64,000 bases of DNA. Source: Beaufortia kweichowensis (lineage: Eukaryota; Chordata; Actinopteri; Cypriniformes; Gastromyzontidae). Both the position numbers and the translations under genes were made by a program. Position 1 is the stretch's first letter, and each line of letters begins with the position of its first letter. Below the pieces are notes generated by a model. It ran no database searches. It was not told where the DNA came from and was given only the letters and a program-made list of their open reading frames with translations. Location of the stretch: the NCBI GenBank assembly GCA_019155185.1, contig CM032804.1, forward strand, positions 5,428,492-5,492,491. The letters run 5' to 3'. This document shows positions 31,512 to 63,200 of this stretch, in pieces.

Positions 31512-34500
31512 TTCTTGTTGGCAGCATCCAGCTGGATCTCCATTTCATTAAAGTCTGACCATTTTCTTCTTGTGCGTCAAAGCCTCAGCACGACCTCTGT
31601 CTTCAGGCTGGCTTGAAGGGACTCAGGCTGATGGTTTTTCCTTCAAAGATGCAAAAAAATCACAAGGTTACACTGAGTTTGTCCTCTTAGATGATTAAAT
31701 GTGATATATTCGTATTATTTTACCACTCCAGTGACGAGGATAATTAACGTTTGTTTTGGGTTATAACCTTGTAATTTTAAATTCCTCTTCTTTTTCCAAA
31801 ATCTGCAATCAATATCTGCTTTGACCTGGGCCAGCTTCAACTGAACACGGACCACCTTTCATTCCTCAACCTTAATATACAACAACAATATGCTTGTGCA
31901 TTTACACAGCAGATCAAGACCTCAAAACTAAATTTATTTTTCGCATTACAAAGAAAATGCATGAGACATTATCATAATTTGGAGTAAAGCATGTAACTCT
32001 TTCTTTAATAAAGCTACACCTTCAGAGAAGCTTCAGCTTGTTTCAGGGCCACATGCAGTTCATCCCTCTTAGCCTCAAGCTTTTTCTTGGCCTTCTGCAG
32101 TTCATGAACACTTTTTCAACCTTCAGCTGTTCCATGAGATCTTTGATCTTTTCTATAGGTCATAATATCCAGTGTACTTAACATTTAGTTTAACTTTCCC
32201 TTTAACTTAGTATCTAATGTGATACAAAATAAAGTTCATGTAAGGGGTTTCATAAACCTTCAATACCAGAAATTTTAATGATTTCCAGATGATCAAGAGA
32301 CACCTCGTAAGCAGTCTTGAGCTTGTAGGTCTGTGTCGTGTAGGAGCGACATTCCTTTCAAGACCTTTCAAGCTCTGTCTGCAACTCCTCACATTTCTCC
32401 ATTCTGCAACCATCTTATCAAAGCTGTGCTGCTTCTTGTCCAGGGCTGCTGTTGCTGCATTGGACAGGAATGATAAAAGAAAACTTTCTTTGGTACTTCC
32501 TTAAAGTAAATACTCTTCTGGTTCTTGCAAACCCCACAAAATGAGTACCTATTAACCTTCGACAGGGAGATCTTCCACCTCTCCCTGAAGTCTGGTTAAG
32601 TGTCATTTCTAGTTCACGGCTCAAATCCCTGTTTTTAGCTAAAGACAAAATGTTTTTCATTAATGTTGCACTATTAAGATGAAAACATTCCATATTAACC
32701 ATATTAAGGGTTCCCTAAACACTTACATTTAATTCAGCACTATTCTATCACAATCTCAATTTCCCCCCTGCAGTTTCCTTATAAACGCAGAAGTGTGTGA
32801 CACTTTGTTTGGTGGTTTTATTAGTTTGATTACTTCTCTTTTCCTCTAAGCATCATTACCTGACAAATGGCTTTTACTAGCATTAAGCCCAGTCTGGTAC
32901 TTCTCCATATCTGCAAGCCTAGAATTATCCTTTAGTTTACGAATATAGGCATCTGATTATCCGTATTTGAATACAAGACAGTTTTAACCTGCTATCAATT
33001 TATTGTGTACTTAACCTTGTAAGCCAATAACCACCTGACTCATATGTCACCATAACATATGATGCTTGAATGAGCAATGAATTATAGGTGATCATTTGTG
33101 CCTCTAACCTTGGCCTTCTGAACATACTCAATGATAGTGTTGAGGTCATAAATCTCTGCCTTCATAACCTACTTGTCCTTCTCCGGCTTGATTCAGACAC
33201 TCTATAGATTTTCTATGCCATGGCGTCAAATTGCTTATTCCTCAGAGCATTGTCCTTGGCTTGCAATGTGGCTCTGCAGAAGCCAATATTCTGCATGTTT
33301 GTATACTTCTCAATGCTATCTTAGTCTTTAAGCGTAAATGCATGTTTCTAATGGACTTTTCCTGAGCAGCAATGGCACCACCCACCTCTTCAGTCTGTCC
33401 CCAAGGTCCTTAAGATCTCGTGACATATCTGTTTGCTACTTCTAAACCTCAACACAAAGGTATAGTTTACAAAAGTAACCAAAGATATGTTTAACTGTAG
33501 TAAATCAGAATGTTCACAGGTATAAACCTTAGCTTATATTACATTGTCTGCCTCTAAATCGTCCTCAAGCTCAGTGACAGGAATGTTTCAGTGTGAGTAT
33601 ACTGGATAATGGTTTTGCTGTTATAAGGACTTTTCATCTCAGTGATGAAATAACTGATTATGAGATCAAGGAAACAACTGTATAAATACTGTGTGCTCTG
33701 TTTGTAGGTTTCTAGTTGTGATTGTTTGATTGGCTAAGACATTTTAACAATATTGTATTATGGTAGATTATTTAAATATTGTAATTTATAAAATAAATAT
33801 ATAATACAACCTTTGCCAAAAATTGTACTGTTTTAAATATTTATGTTTTAAGATTGTTAAGATGTGTTAAGATATTAACAGCTTGAAACACACATCAATT
33901 AATACTTTGATTATTTTACATGCATTACTGATTGAGAATTACTTTCTTGATGTATTTTCCAATATCTGGTGATTTTTAAGCTTCCTATGTATAGTGGAGC
34001 GGAGGAATGGTTTATCTTCCAGTTTGGGGTTAACATCATTTATTTCTAAATCTCTCCTAAAATGACCATGTAGAAAATGTTTGTGATAGTTACGGGGATC
34101 AAAGCACCATTACTTTCTCATTCTTTTTAAACACCTTTTCCAGATCTTTCTTGTTTTGAATTATAAAAACAGCTGCAATGATGGAGAAATAATTGATAGT
34201 ACTTAGGCCGACTGACCCTTCTTTACCTGCTGAAGCTCCTCGAGAGCTTTCTTTTCCTTCTGGAATTTGGCAATGCTTTCATCCCGTTGGAGTGTGCACT
34301 TTGGCATCCAGGCCCTAAAGAGTCTCAGCAGGTATTTTAGAACCAATAAACTGAATTATTTTAGATCATTATGAGTACTTTAACTTTTAAGTGTCAATCA
34401 ATAACATGTGTTTGCTTGATTTCACACGTGATAACAGATGTTCAGGGAATTTACAGCAATATTTTAGTGAATTCCTTAATTGCTTTCACCTGTTTTTCTA

Positions 34501-36430
34501 TCTTTGACTTTGCCAGAGTAGGCTCCATGCTTTCCAAGTCCCTTCTTAGGTCCATTAGTTCTGCCTCTACTCTGTGCTTTTTTGAACTTAAAGCATTGGC
34601 AGCGTTCTCCTCCTCCTCCAACTTCTTCTTCATATCCTAGGTCTGCTGATCTTCTGCTTCATTAGCTGCTTACAGCCTCTGCATCGGCAACAATATCTTG
34701 CTCCTAAAATGTCAAAATACACTTATTTTTTAATAAAAATTAAAAACCAAAATCAGTCACACACTGTGATGTACTTACAGCTGCCAAAGCCAAGGCCAAG
34801 TCTCTCTTTCCTTTGGAAAGAGTGATCAGTTTTCCGTCAAGTTCTTTTATCTTCACCATTTCTGCTGTTTTCTCTCTTCTTTGGCCTTCAACTCTTCTTC
34901 TTGGCAAGCCACATGGAGCAAAGGCTTAACCTGAGAACAAAAGACTGAAGGTAAGAAAAAAGCAAGAAACAGATGACTCATAGAAGCACATCTGTCCTCA
35001 AGATCTCAATTCACCTTTGTGTAAAGTTTCCACCAACCCCAATGATGAAGCTGAAGAAATTTTCCCACATTTTGCTAAGTTCCACAAGATCAAGAAAACA
35101 GTTGTTTTGGGTTTGGTTAAAAAAAATCAATTATATGGATTTTTTTACACAGTTAACCACTGACCTTTTCTCAAGAATTTTCTGAAATTCTGTTCTAATA
35201 AGTTTTCTCTGAGCCTTGACTGCAGTACGGCCATGATTATGGCAAGACGTTTTCTCTAATATACTCAAGCTTTGCCAGGACTCCAGCACATAAGAACACC
35301 TACATGTGCACCTACATCTAATGCAAAAACGTGTCACATTTTGTTTTACACAAGTCACTTGCAGGTTTGGAATAAGTTTGTGCATTGAATATTGCATTCA
35401 TTGCAACAAATTGCACTCAGTGATGAAAGAAAAATGGAAAATTTACATTTTTGCACTGTTCCTTTAAGAACTGAACAGGAAAATACATAATTGTTTAAAT
35501 TTAATGCATCACAAAAAACGAGGTGCCATGCTTCTCAGGGATGATGATCAGTTTATAGTTTATAAGTCATTATAGGTGACAATTTGTACCCCATAGAAAG
35601 CTGAGATGGTCTGGATGGAAGACCATTTCTTCTGCTTTTTTGCCCCTGCTGGAGCTTCCTCCGCTTTGAAGAGGTGAGCCAGAATGATTTCTGAAAGAGG
35701 CCCAACACTGTCTTATTGAGCGGGTGTTTGTTCTCTAGCCATCCTGTGATATTGTATCCCACTTGGGATGCAATATAATGAACATATGGCATTGTATAGC
35801 TAAAGAGCTAGCAAAACATGCAAAACACTTCTGGTTTCTTTTACAGAAGCACATCCATTACACTATAGAAATGTCCAAGTCTCTTGATATAATCGAAAAA
35901 CTGTAATAATCAGTCAACTCGCAGCTCTCGATGTCAGCACCAGCCAGTTTAGCTGTTGGCCCAAAGTGGACTTTGATTAATCTTCCCAATAAATCTACAA
36001 TAAACATGACAAGGTGATTCAGAACTCTCTTAAGCAAATTCTACTTAAATGTTACCACATGAAAAGGTTTCCAACATAGTTTCCTTTGTGGTAGGAAAGC
36101 AAGAGAACATCTCTCACACATCGAGAGGAGTTGTTGTTCCTGGTGGTTTTAGCATTGCCAAATGCCTCCAGTACAGAGTTAGCCTGGATGGTTTGATCTT
36201 CCAGGGAGCCCTAAAAAATATACAGTACATGATTTAGTGTAAAACTTTGGCTTACAGCACCTAAGAGGGCGTGATGTTCCACAGAGAGGAGATCAAAACC
36301 ATTTGCTTGCTTTGGATTCTGGAGCTGGATTCCCTCCAGTGGCATCCACATTGGCAAAGTTCCGGATGACCTTTTTGATGTTCTCAGTCTTACCGGCACC
36401 AGATTAAAGCTCATCACTGTTCTCAATACA
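31512..36430 (-). pseudogene. myh16: Decayed sarcomeric myosin heavy chain, probable myh16 relic
   Basis: Read on the minus strand, pieces of a muscle myosin occur in the correct order. Motor: P-loop SGAGKTENIKKVI (36403-36365), [20 protein letters not shown] (36205-36146), LIKVHFGPTAKLAGADIES (35990-35930), [17 protein letters not shown] (35760-35705). Neck: KLIRTEFQKILEKR near 35165-35205. Rod: KPLLHVA near 34928, LEEEENAANAL near 34620, FDKMVAEW near 32420, HELQKAKKKLEAKRDEL near 32110, and NEMEIQLDAAN near 31520. Many frameshifts and stops separate them; TAA at 36404-36406 stands where the P-loop glutamate should be, and TAG at 34637-34639 precedes the longest open rod piece. Pieces are separated by intron-sized gaps, so it is not a processed copy. 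Several motor exons and the C-terminal rod are missing. Its place between arpc1a and smurf1 matches human MYH16. Confidence 0.85.
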
Positions 36431-37588
36431 GAGCTGACACTTCTAAAAACTGTAAAAATCTGTTTTTTTTTCAGAGCTGGTTTACAGTTACAGTAATACA
36501 CAGATACAGATTATTATTGCTCATGTGGATGTCAGTTCAAAAGTCATAACGCATTGGATTGGAGTCCGGTACATTATTTCATGGGCTTAAATTCAGATAA
36601 TTCTCAACTGGTACTTTTATGGTATATGAAAACTAATTTTCTGTGTATCACTTTCATACTTTAGACTACATAAGGTCACATGCTTAAAATATGGTGTGAT
36701 GTTTCACTAATTGGAAATTGGTTTTACATGTAAATGTAAAATGAAACTGAAATATAGCCCAACTGCTCTCAGCTGAGAAAATATAAAAATACGTAAAAAT
36801 GAATTTTGTTTGATGAGCAAATACATTTTTCTCTTTTGGTGCATCATAATCTAAAGGCATCAACAGTACATGTATACACTACATGCAATCGTCTTTATAA
36901 TCAACTTGTAATATATTGTTGGCGAAACATACAAATTACGCACTGACACTGTAATTGTATCAGCTGTTGTGTAGGAAGATTACACAAAGAGGAAAACATA
37001 TGTCTGTGATATGTTGATTGTGAGGTTCCTGTGTTGTGTTAATCCCTTAGACACAGAGCTGTGTGATGGTGGAATATTCCACTGCAGGCATTAGGGAATC
37101 ATTAGCTCAAAGCTGTGAACACACACATGGTGCTCCCCAGATACACAAAAGGAATTCCTGACAACTGTTTTTATTCATTATGTCTTTAAACTAGATGGGT
37201 AAATTAGACTTCTTAATATTAAGATAAATATAGTCACAGGGACAAAGATCAAAATTATGCTACACTAGATGCCAAGTGAGATCAGAGTCCATTTTTGCAG
37301 TGTAAACATTTTACATCACAGAATAATTTATGTAAATTAATTGAGAGGAAGTGAGAAGGTTTGTTTTAGTAACCTTCTAGTAGGTTTAGTAGGTTATGTT
37401 ACTGTCAAGAATATTTCCTGATGTATTTACAAACATGATCAATACAGACATCAAAGCGTGGAATATTGGTTATTACAAAGTGTACTTGTTAGCGGAACCA
37501 TATGACTTTTCAACTTGTAAGTACTATGTTTGTAAGTACTTGATTTAGTGTTTGTGGTGTTTTTAAGTGACTCAATGCCAGTAAACAT

Positions 37589-37790
37589 TAGGTTCACCCA
37601 TGAATGAAAATTCGATAATTACTTTAATGTTGTTTCAGACTCATCTTCCAGACAAAGAAAATTTTTTATAAATGTAAGTTTTTAAATAGAAAGTGAGTGA
37701 GGCTCTCAGTTTACCCTCATGTCATTCCAAATCTGTATGACTTAGAACCTCTAAATGATGACAGAATTTATAGTTTTGGGTGAATCACTT
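37589..37790. mobile_element. Degenerate palindromic MITE
   Basis: The ends are TTAGGTTCACCCATGAATGA and its inverted form in TAGTTTTGGGTGAATCAC. The inner TACCCTCATGTCATTCCAAA and CTGTATGACTTAGAAC are hallmarks of the same family as the copy at 25219. It is shortened and has no coding capacity. Confidence 0.6.
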
Positions 37791-37837
37791 CAGTACAGCT
37801 AATAATCAATTCTTGTCACGTATCATAAACATATTTA

Positions 37838-37851
37838 CCAATAGATGGCAG
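37838..37851 (+). promoter_or_regulatory. CTCF-like motif upstream of smurf1
   Basis: CCAATAGATGGCAG resembles the CTCF core, with the weaker AGATGGCAG form. It lies about 1.5 kb upstream of the smurf1 start codon, directly after a MITE. Function is inferred from the motif only. Confidence 0.3.
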
Positions 37852-39029
37852 AAGTGAGCTGCATCAACAGCTCGATCGTTATATGTCTCTGCATTTCTAA
37901 CTAAAATTTATTTTGCTTGTTATGTTTTCTTACCTTACAAATATGCTGTTAATAGAGTTCAAAACAGAAAGCTTTCACAAATGTTATACTTCAGCAGCAT
38001 AATGTATAGTTAAAGAAAAGCTTTGACTGTTATAATTCTCAACTCACGTCTGTCCTTCAGCTAGACCAAATGTTGCAAATCACTTTCTGAAATCCAAATA
38101 ACACAAATATCACAAAATATTCTCATTGAACTCTGATTAAAACAGTTGTTTTTACATCGTGACTAAAAAACTCTTTGATGAAGCAAGGACAAATAGCTGT
38201 TCCAGTCTATTAATTTTAATTGGCTTGTTGTCAAATTGGGTCACATGAGTTTTCAAATTAAACAATATTGTAAATTCAGTATATAGTATACATGGGTTCT
38301 CAAGACTCCAAACAGCTTTATTCAAATCAATAACCAGTGAAATGTTTTCATTTATTTAGCATGCATATTTCCAGATGTGTAACAACATGTTGAATCTCAC
38401 ACAGTAAATTAAATGAATGAACTGTATAAAATTGTATAAATATGTATTTGTTTACATATTAATGACTCTTCAGATCAAATAGATTTTATGATAATGCTAA
38501 AGGCACAAAGCATCTCTGCTCATTAAAGTGGTGATGGATTGAAAAAGGCCAATGTGTGGCCTGCCTGCCTCATTAGTCTGCTGTTTATGTGGATTGGCTT
38601 TCTTCTACACAACACTATTAAATGGTTCTATTGTTTCCGGTTGCTAAAGCACTCAAATCTAATCCTTTCCCTCCTTGCTCACACTAACCTTTTTTGTTTT
38701 AGCCAGACAATTCCTGGGCCACAATTAATGCAATCAGAATCAATGCAAATTTAATGTCAGCCACATCCATCCATCAGTGGATTACAACCCGAAACAATTT
38801 ATTCCCTTTTACACAATATGTGTTACAAAATGATAAGACTTTTGTTCAGGTCGTTTATTGAAGATCACTGTGTTAGGCATACCAATTGAACACATTTAAA
38901 ATAAGTCTTTGTCAATACATTTAAATGTTTGGAGTTACGACGTTGACATAGTTAAAATAATAATACAAAAACAACCAATTTTCATTAAGTAAAATACATT
39001 ATTAATGTGCTTTTATATCACAAACCACA

Positions 39030-39319
39030 CTATCCGCCGTCGCAAAGCGGAAACGCGCACGACGGGCCGCGAGTACGTGCACGTACAGTTGTACTAACGT
39101 GATGTCAGAACGCCGTTGAGCTCAAAAATGTTAGCCTGTGTTGTTAAGTCTGAAAGCTACGGGGGATTTGCCAGACGAAAATAATACCGTTTTATCGTCT
39201 CAAAACAGATGCGCAACCCACATATTACCGTAGTGTGGTTTTTTACGTTTTTATATACGCTTTAAGCGAGCGTCTTGGGTTTATCCTGAGAGAAAGTTCG
39301 TTGGTTTTTTGTGGGAGTG
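39030..39319 (+). promoter_or_regulatory. smurf1 CpG-rich promoter and 5'UTR
   Basis: A sharp CpG-rich block (GCCGTCGCAAAGCGG, GCGCACGACGGGCCGCG) appears in AT-rich surroundings just before the smurf1 first exon. It includes the 14-base palindrome GTACGTGCACGTAC at 39073-39086, with two facing ACGTG cores. No TATA box is evident. The transcription start probably lies between 39100 and 39250. Confidence 0.6.
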
Positions 39320-58460
<19,141 letters not shown>

Positions 58461-60205
58461 GCGAACGAGCGCCCTGTCCGGCCAGCCAGCAATGGCAGCA
58501 AACCCACCAAACAGCCCCAGCCATCCTTCTCACCCCCTTCCCCTTCTCCAGGACAGACAGACTTTAGCATCACCTGCCAGTCTGAAACCCTGGACTGCAA
58601 CGGAGGGGAGCAGGAGCTCTCAAAGACTTAAAGATTCCTCACGGCGTGCTCGGGAATCGTTTCCGCATTACCGTAATGTTACAGAGAATCTGATCAAGTT
58701 TTTTGTTTCTCAGAAATCCAGTTTGTGTCGTCTTTGTCACTGAAGCAGTGGGCTTTACCACAGTAAGCAGAGCTTCACTGAGCGTAAACAGAGCCTGTGA
58801 TAAATAAATCAGTTTACCTAAAGCAAAAAGTGTCTTGAAGGAAATGGAGAAAAGCATTTCTTTGTCATGCTCTGTATGTACGTAAAGCCTCCATTTATTT
58901 TCGTAACTTTCTTTTTCCGTTTGTTCCAGTACTATGGGATGGCATTTCAGTGGTGTCCACTTTCTGTACCCATCACCGTTCTCATTTGTAAAAATTTTAA
59001 CTCGATTGCTTGAAATGTATTATTGAAATGTGTATGTTTTTTTACGATCAAGAACATGGCGGCTTAAAGGCGAGTCTTGGACCTCTTTTGGGAACTGTGA
59101 GCGTAACAGTGCTCGTGTGTTGATATCCTTCAGCTGAAGCACAAAGATCATGTGCAGTCTAGAGATGGACCAGAAGCTCTTGGAAATTCTAACGTCTGCA
59201 TTTTCCAGAGTAAGCCAGTATTTTCAGATCTTTCATCGTTTTATCCAGTGAGCATTCCTCTGGTGTCAACAAGAGAACTACTTTTTAAAGTTCATGTTAA
59301 ATGAATGAGGATTTTAATATGCAGGCAAGTCAGCTTGTTTGTTACCTTCTTTAACAACATTCTGTTTCGTTGTGTTCTGGTCTAACAGGCCTAAACTGGA
59401 CTACCCTTGTTATCTTTTTACACAATGGCAGAAATGCAAAGGAAACAGATTGTGAATGTTTAGAAGAAGCTATTTTTTGTCCTTAATTTTCATTGGACCC
59501 CATTAACTTTACATTGCATTAACTATTTGAACTTCACCTCCTGACTGTTATTTACATGTCTCTGTCATTGAAACCACTGCTTCAAGTAACATAATTTAGC
59601 ACTTTCACTGGCACATGTACAGTCGCCTCTCATTTTCATTCTGCAGTGATGTAGCGTTTGTTTTGCTATAGACAAATGCTGATGCTCCTCAGCTCCAGTT
59701 GACTGTGGTGGCACATTTGGCCTCAGACTGTGAAGATAGATAGGGTTTTTTCCAGGTTTGGTCCAGATTTTAATGTAGTTAAACTTCAGGGAGGCATCTT
59801 GGATTTCACAATGCATTGCTTGATGTGCATGGCACCAGATTAATCTTTCTAAATGTAAGGATTGAGCCAACCTCATAGTGTTTCTTCAACCACTTTTTAA
59901 TTTGTTCCTCGCTTTTTTTAACCAATTATTTATTACCATGTAATGTCTTTTTAAGTATTGCTGCTATTACCATTATTCCCTAGTTTTCAAAGAATGATGA
60001 GTTCTTGTGAAAGCTGTACACTAATCTCCTTTATTTTATGTATGAATCAAAGTATTTAAACCTGCTGCTAATTCTTAAGGGGCTCATGGGTCGGGGGAAA
60101 CCTGACCTTTGACCTGGACAGAATTAGCAAGTGATGTAGGCTGGGCCCCGGTGGTCATGTTCATATTTGTGATATATGCAATAAAATCCATCACATTTAT
60201 TCTTG
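58461..60205 (+). other. smurf1 3'UTR
   Basis: The sequence after the smurf1 stop codon runs without recognisable exons to the AATAAA at 60180-60185. An earlier AATAAA at 58803-58808 could give a short isoform of about 370 bases. The upstream part is GC-richer than typical intergenic sequence here. Confidence 0.6.
60180..60185 (+). terminator. smurf1 distal polyadenylation signal
   Basis: AATAAA followed within 20-45 bases by T- and GT-rich sequence (TTATTCTTGGTTCTGTCTTT). This is the clearest distal signal for smurf1. Confidence 0.6.
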
Positions 60206-63200
60206 GTTCTGTCTTTAAATGTGTCTTTTTCTAACTTGTATCAGATTTTGTGTCTCAGACAAAATGTGCAAAAAATGTTTTTTGTTTTCCAAAAGGCTGT
60301 GAATGCCTAGAGTGGTGAACCGTTTTTAAACTTGCATAAAACAGAAAAGAGGTGACTCTCGTTCAGTGTTGTGTTATTGTGGGAATGGCTAGTGAGCTTG
60401 AAGATGAGTATGGACTTTGCCTGAAGTTACTGTTGTTTTCATACTTCTCCAAGAAAAACTTTTTCCAAGTAATGTGACCAGTATCATCACATTGTACAAT
60501 TATTAGGTCCTGAGTGTCATTGTTTATTTGATGCAAGAGTAATGTAACTTACAATGTACTAAACATTTCTGAAAAAAATTAAATGTAAATAAGATTATAT
60601 TAAAGAAACTAAATTGCAGATTGTGTCTTTGTTTTTTTGTTTTTGCCTTGGTTATGTTTAAGTACATTTTATTTTGTGCATTATGGATAGCATTAGGCAA
60701 TGTTTTTCCACAAACTGAAAATTAACCAACAGATGCTTTTTATAAGCATAAATATTGCACTGCTCAACTTTATTTCTCTGCCAAAAAAAAATTCTAAAGG
60801 AACAGGTGGATTGAGTAAAACGTGGCTTAGGACATAATGTCTTTTGCCATCTGTTTTGGGAGCACAAGCAGAGTCTTGTGTATGCGGTCTCCTAGCTGAG
60901 CCATATACAGGAATAATATTTTCTTGATGACATTCAGATTGTAATGAGTCATGAAATGCTTCTAAAATGCATCGTTACCATGCCATTCAATAGAAACACA
61001 ATGGAAATGATTGGTCCCACAGGACCAATTTTTTGCTATTTGCAACCCTCTCTGTATATACTGTATATACTGTGACCAGTATCTGAATTTAAATATTGAC
61101 ACACAACGTTGTGTTTTCATGTAATATTTTAAAGCAACTGGTAAACTCTAACTATATCATGTTTATTAATAATTACTTTCAGTTATATTTTCTGTAAACA
61201 ACACAAGAAAATGAAACAAATTCTGCATTGAGTACTCACTGTAGTAAAAGATAATGAGAAACTAAATTAAATGAAGTGTCTTAGCTAAGACTGGCTGTTT
61301 ATTTTCCACTATTAAAACTGTCTGGAAAATGTAAGCGAGTAGATGACTGAAACCATAAAAAAAGTCCTTGGAGGTCTTCCCTGCCCTCCTTAAAAACAGG
61401 TTTTCCTTAAAGCATTTTAAATGTAATATCTATAGAGATGGAAGCAGATGACGGTGCCATGATTCTGCAACAGTAATAACTTGCAAAGGACTTTATAAAT
61501 TTACATGACCTTGGTTTTTTGGCAAGTTGATGGCTAGAACTTGGAAGCTTTTCTATAGACATTTTTCTAGAACAAAATGCATTAATACACAGCTAACAAA
61601 AGTGCTTTATATTTATTAAAGAAAATTAACACTGTAATAGATGGTTGCTATAGACAATCCCATTCATGTAACAGAAGTCTATGGAATTTCTATCGTTAAA
61701 TCAGCCCAAAATGACAAGTTTAATTACAAATTGGCAGTTATACACAGTATGTTAAGTTCAATAGGATTAGTTTGTGTAAGTGCTCTAAATGATGATCTTG
61801 CTTTAGTTCCACAAGGACACTGACAATGAATATAAGTAAATCAAATAATTTCTCATCTAGTAGCACAGAGATGAATGTGTATTGGTGCTGGATCTGTCAG
61901 CTAATGTAGACCAGAGCTTTGGCTCAGCGAAGAGAGTTTACCGCACACTCTCCATCACAATCTAACCTTTTCACTTTTTGAGAACTTAAATACATGTTGA
62001 TAGGTAAGATATGAAGAAAGTTTGGGAGTGCACAATACTATCATATAAATAGTTTATTGTGCATTACTTTAGGGCCTGTTGTACACTAGTATTGATTGAA
62101 TCATCTTGTAATTATTGTACAGATAACCTTTTTGAATTACATGCAGTTTAGAATTGCTTTATTGTTTGTTTGTTCTGATCAGTTAATTTACACAATGGTT
62201 TTCAGACATCATAGATCTTCTTTCTGGTTGCCTAGTACACAAACCACAGTGTGTTTTATATTGTGTAAAAATGGTAATGGTACACTAGTTCACTAAAACA
62301 CTAGTAAAACTGCACAACAGTACTGTGTTTTTTACCTTTCATATTTTAGGTAACAAATTGGTATTTATGAATAATTTTGGAAAAATAAACACTACGGATA
62401 GAGATGTATTATTTCATCATAATAAAAACACATTTTATTGTGGTATTTACACAGACTCGAAACTCAAAATATTTTTTTTTATTACTTTATTACTTATTAC
62501 TACTAGCTTTAAACTTCCATTTCATCCATTCGGTTTGTTTTTAAAAATGTCAGGCATTAAAAAGAAGAAATATAGTCTCGTTTCCAGCCAGGAGTAATTT
62601 ATAAGAGACATTTTATCACTCTTATTTAACTGCTCATGCAGGACGTGTTCACAGCAGGACTGGGAATTGACAACAGCCAAAAAACCTAGAAGACTATTGC
62701 AAATGGAGTTTATATTCGTTCATACATTGCAGAGGTTTAGAAATGAAAGTATTACCTTTGAAATTTGATAAAAACAGACATTTGATGCGTATGCTCCCAG
62801 AGAGAGGGCAAATGAAGGGGAGAACATTCTACAGGAGCTTAACGTACTGATGTCCACGACCACAATAAACCTGTTGGGTCATCTAAAATTACAACAAACA
62901 ATGGGCCAAGTTTTTTGAGTTTGCCAACCAAAACAATCATCTGCCATGAAAAACTAAAGGGAGCCAGATGTTCATATCAAGAATGGTTTGTTACGGGACA
63001 ACAGAGGTACATAGGCTGGTTTCTAGTTGGAGATTTGTAGGACAGCTTTCCTGTAACAGCAAAAACGATTTTAAATTTGTAGGTTTTTATTTGTAATTTA
63101 TATTAAATATACAGCACTGTATACAAGTACTATAGCTGGTCTCTGTTTATGTCTATTTATAAGTGGAAGCAGCTGTTGGGTATTGCTGAACCATTTCTTC

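Larger units (their letters stand above)
36431..39029. other. Intergenic, no gene seen
   Basis: AT-rich sequence between the start of the myosin relic and the smurf1 promoter. The 5' exons of the myosin before the P-loop would be expected here, but I could not recognise any. A degenerate MITE lies at 37589-37790 and a CTCF-like string just after it. Confidence 0.5.

Noticed and set aside
36211..36501. 96-codon minus-strand open frame over the P-loop
   Set aside because: This frame is not the myosin frame. The true frame reads SGAGKTEN and contains a stop, so the open frame is out of register.
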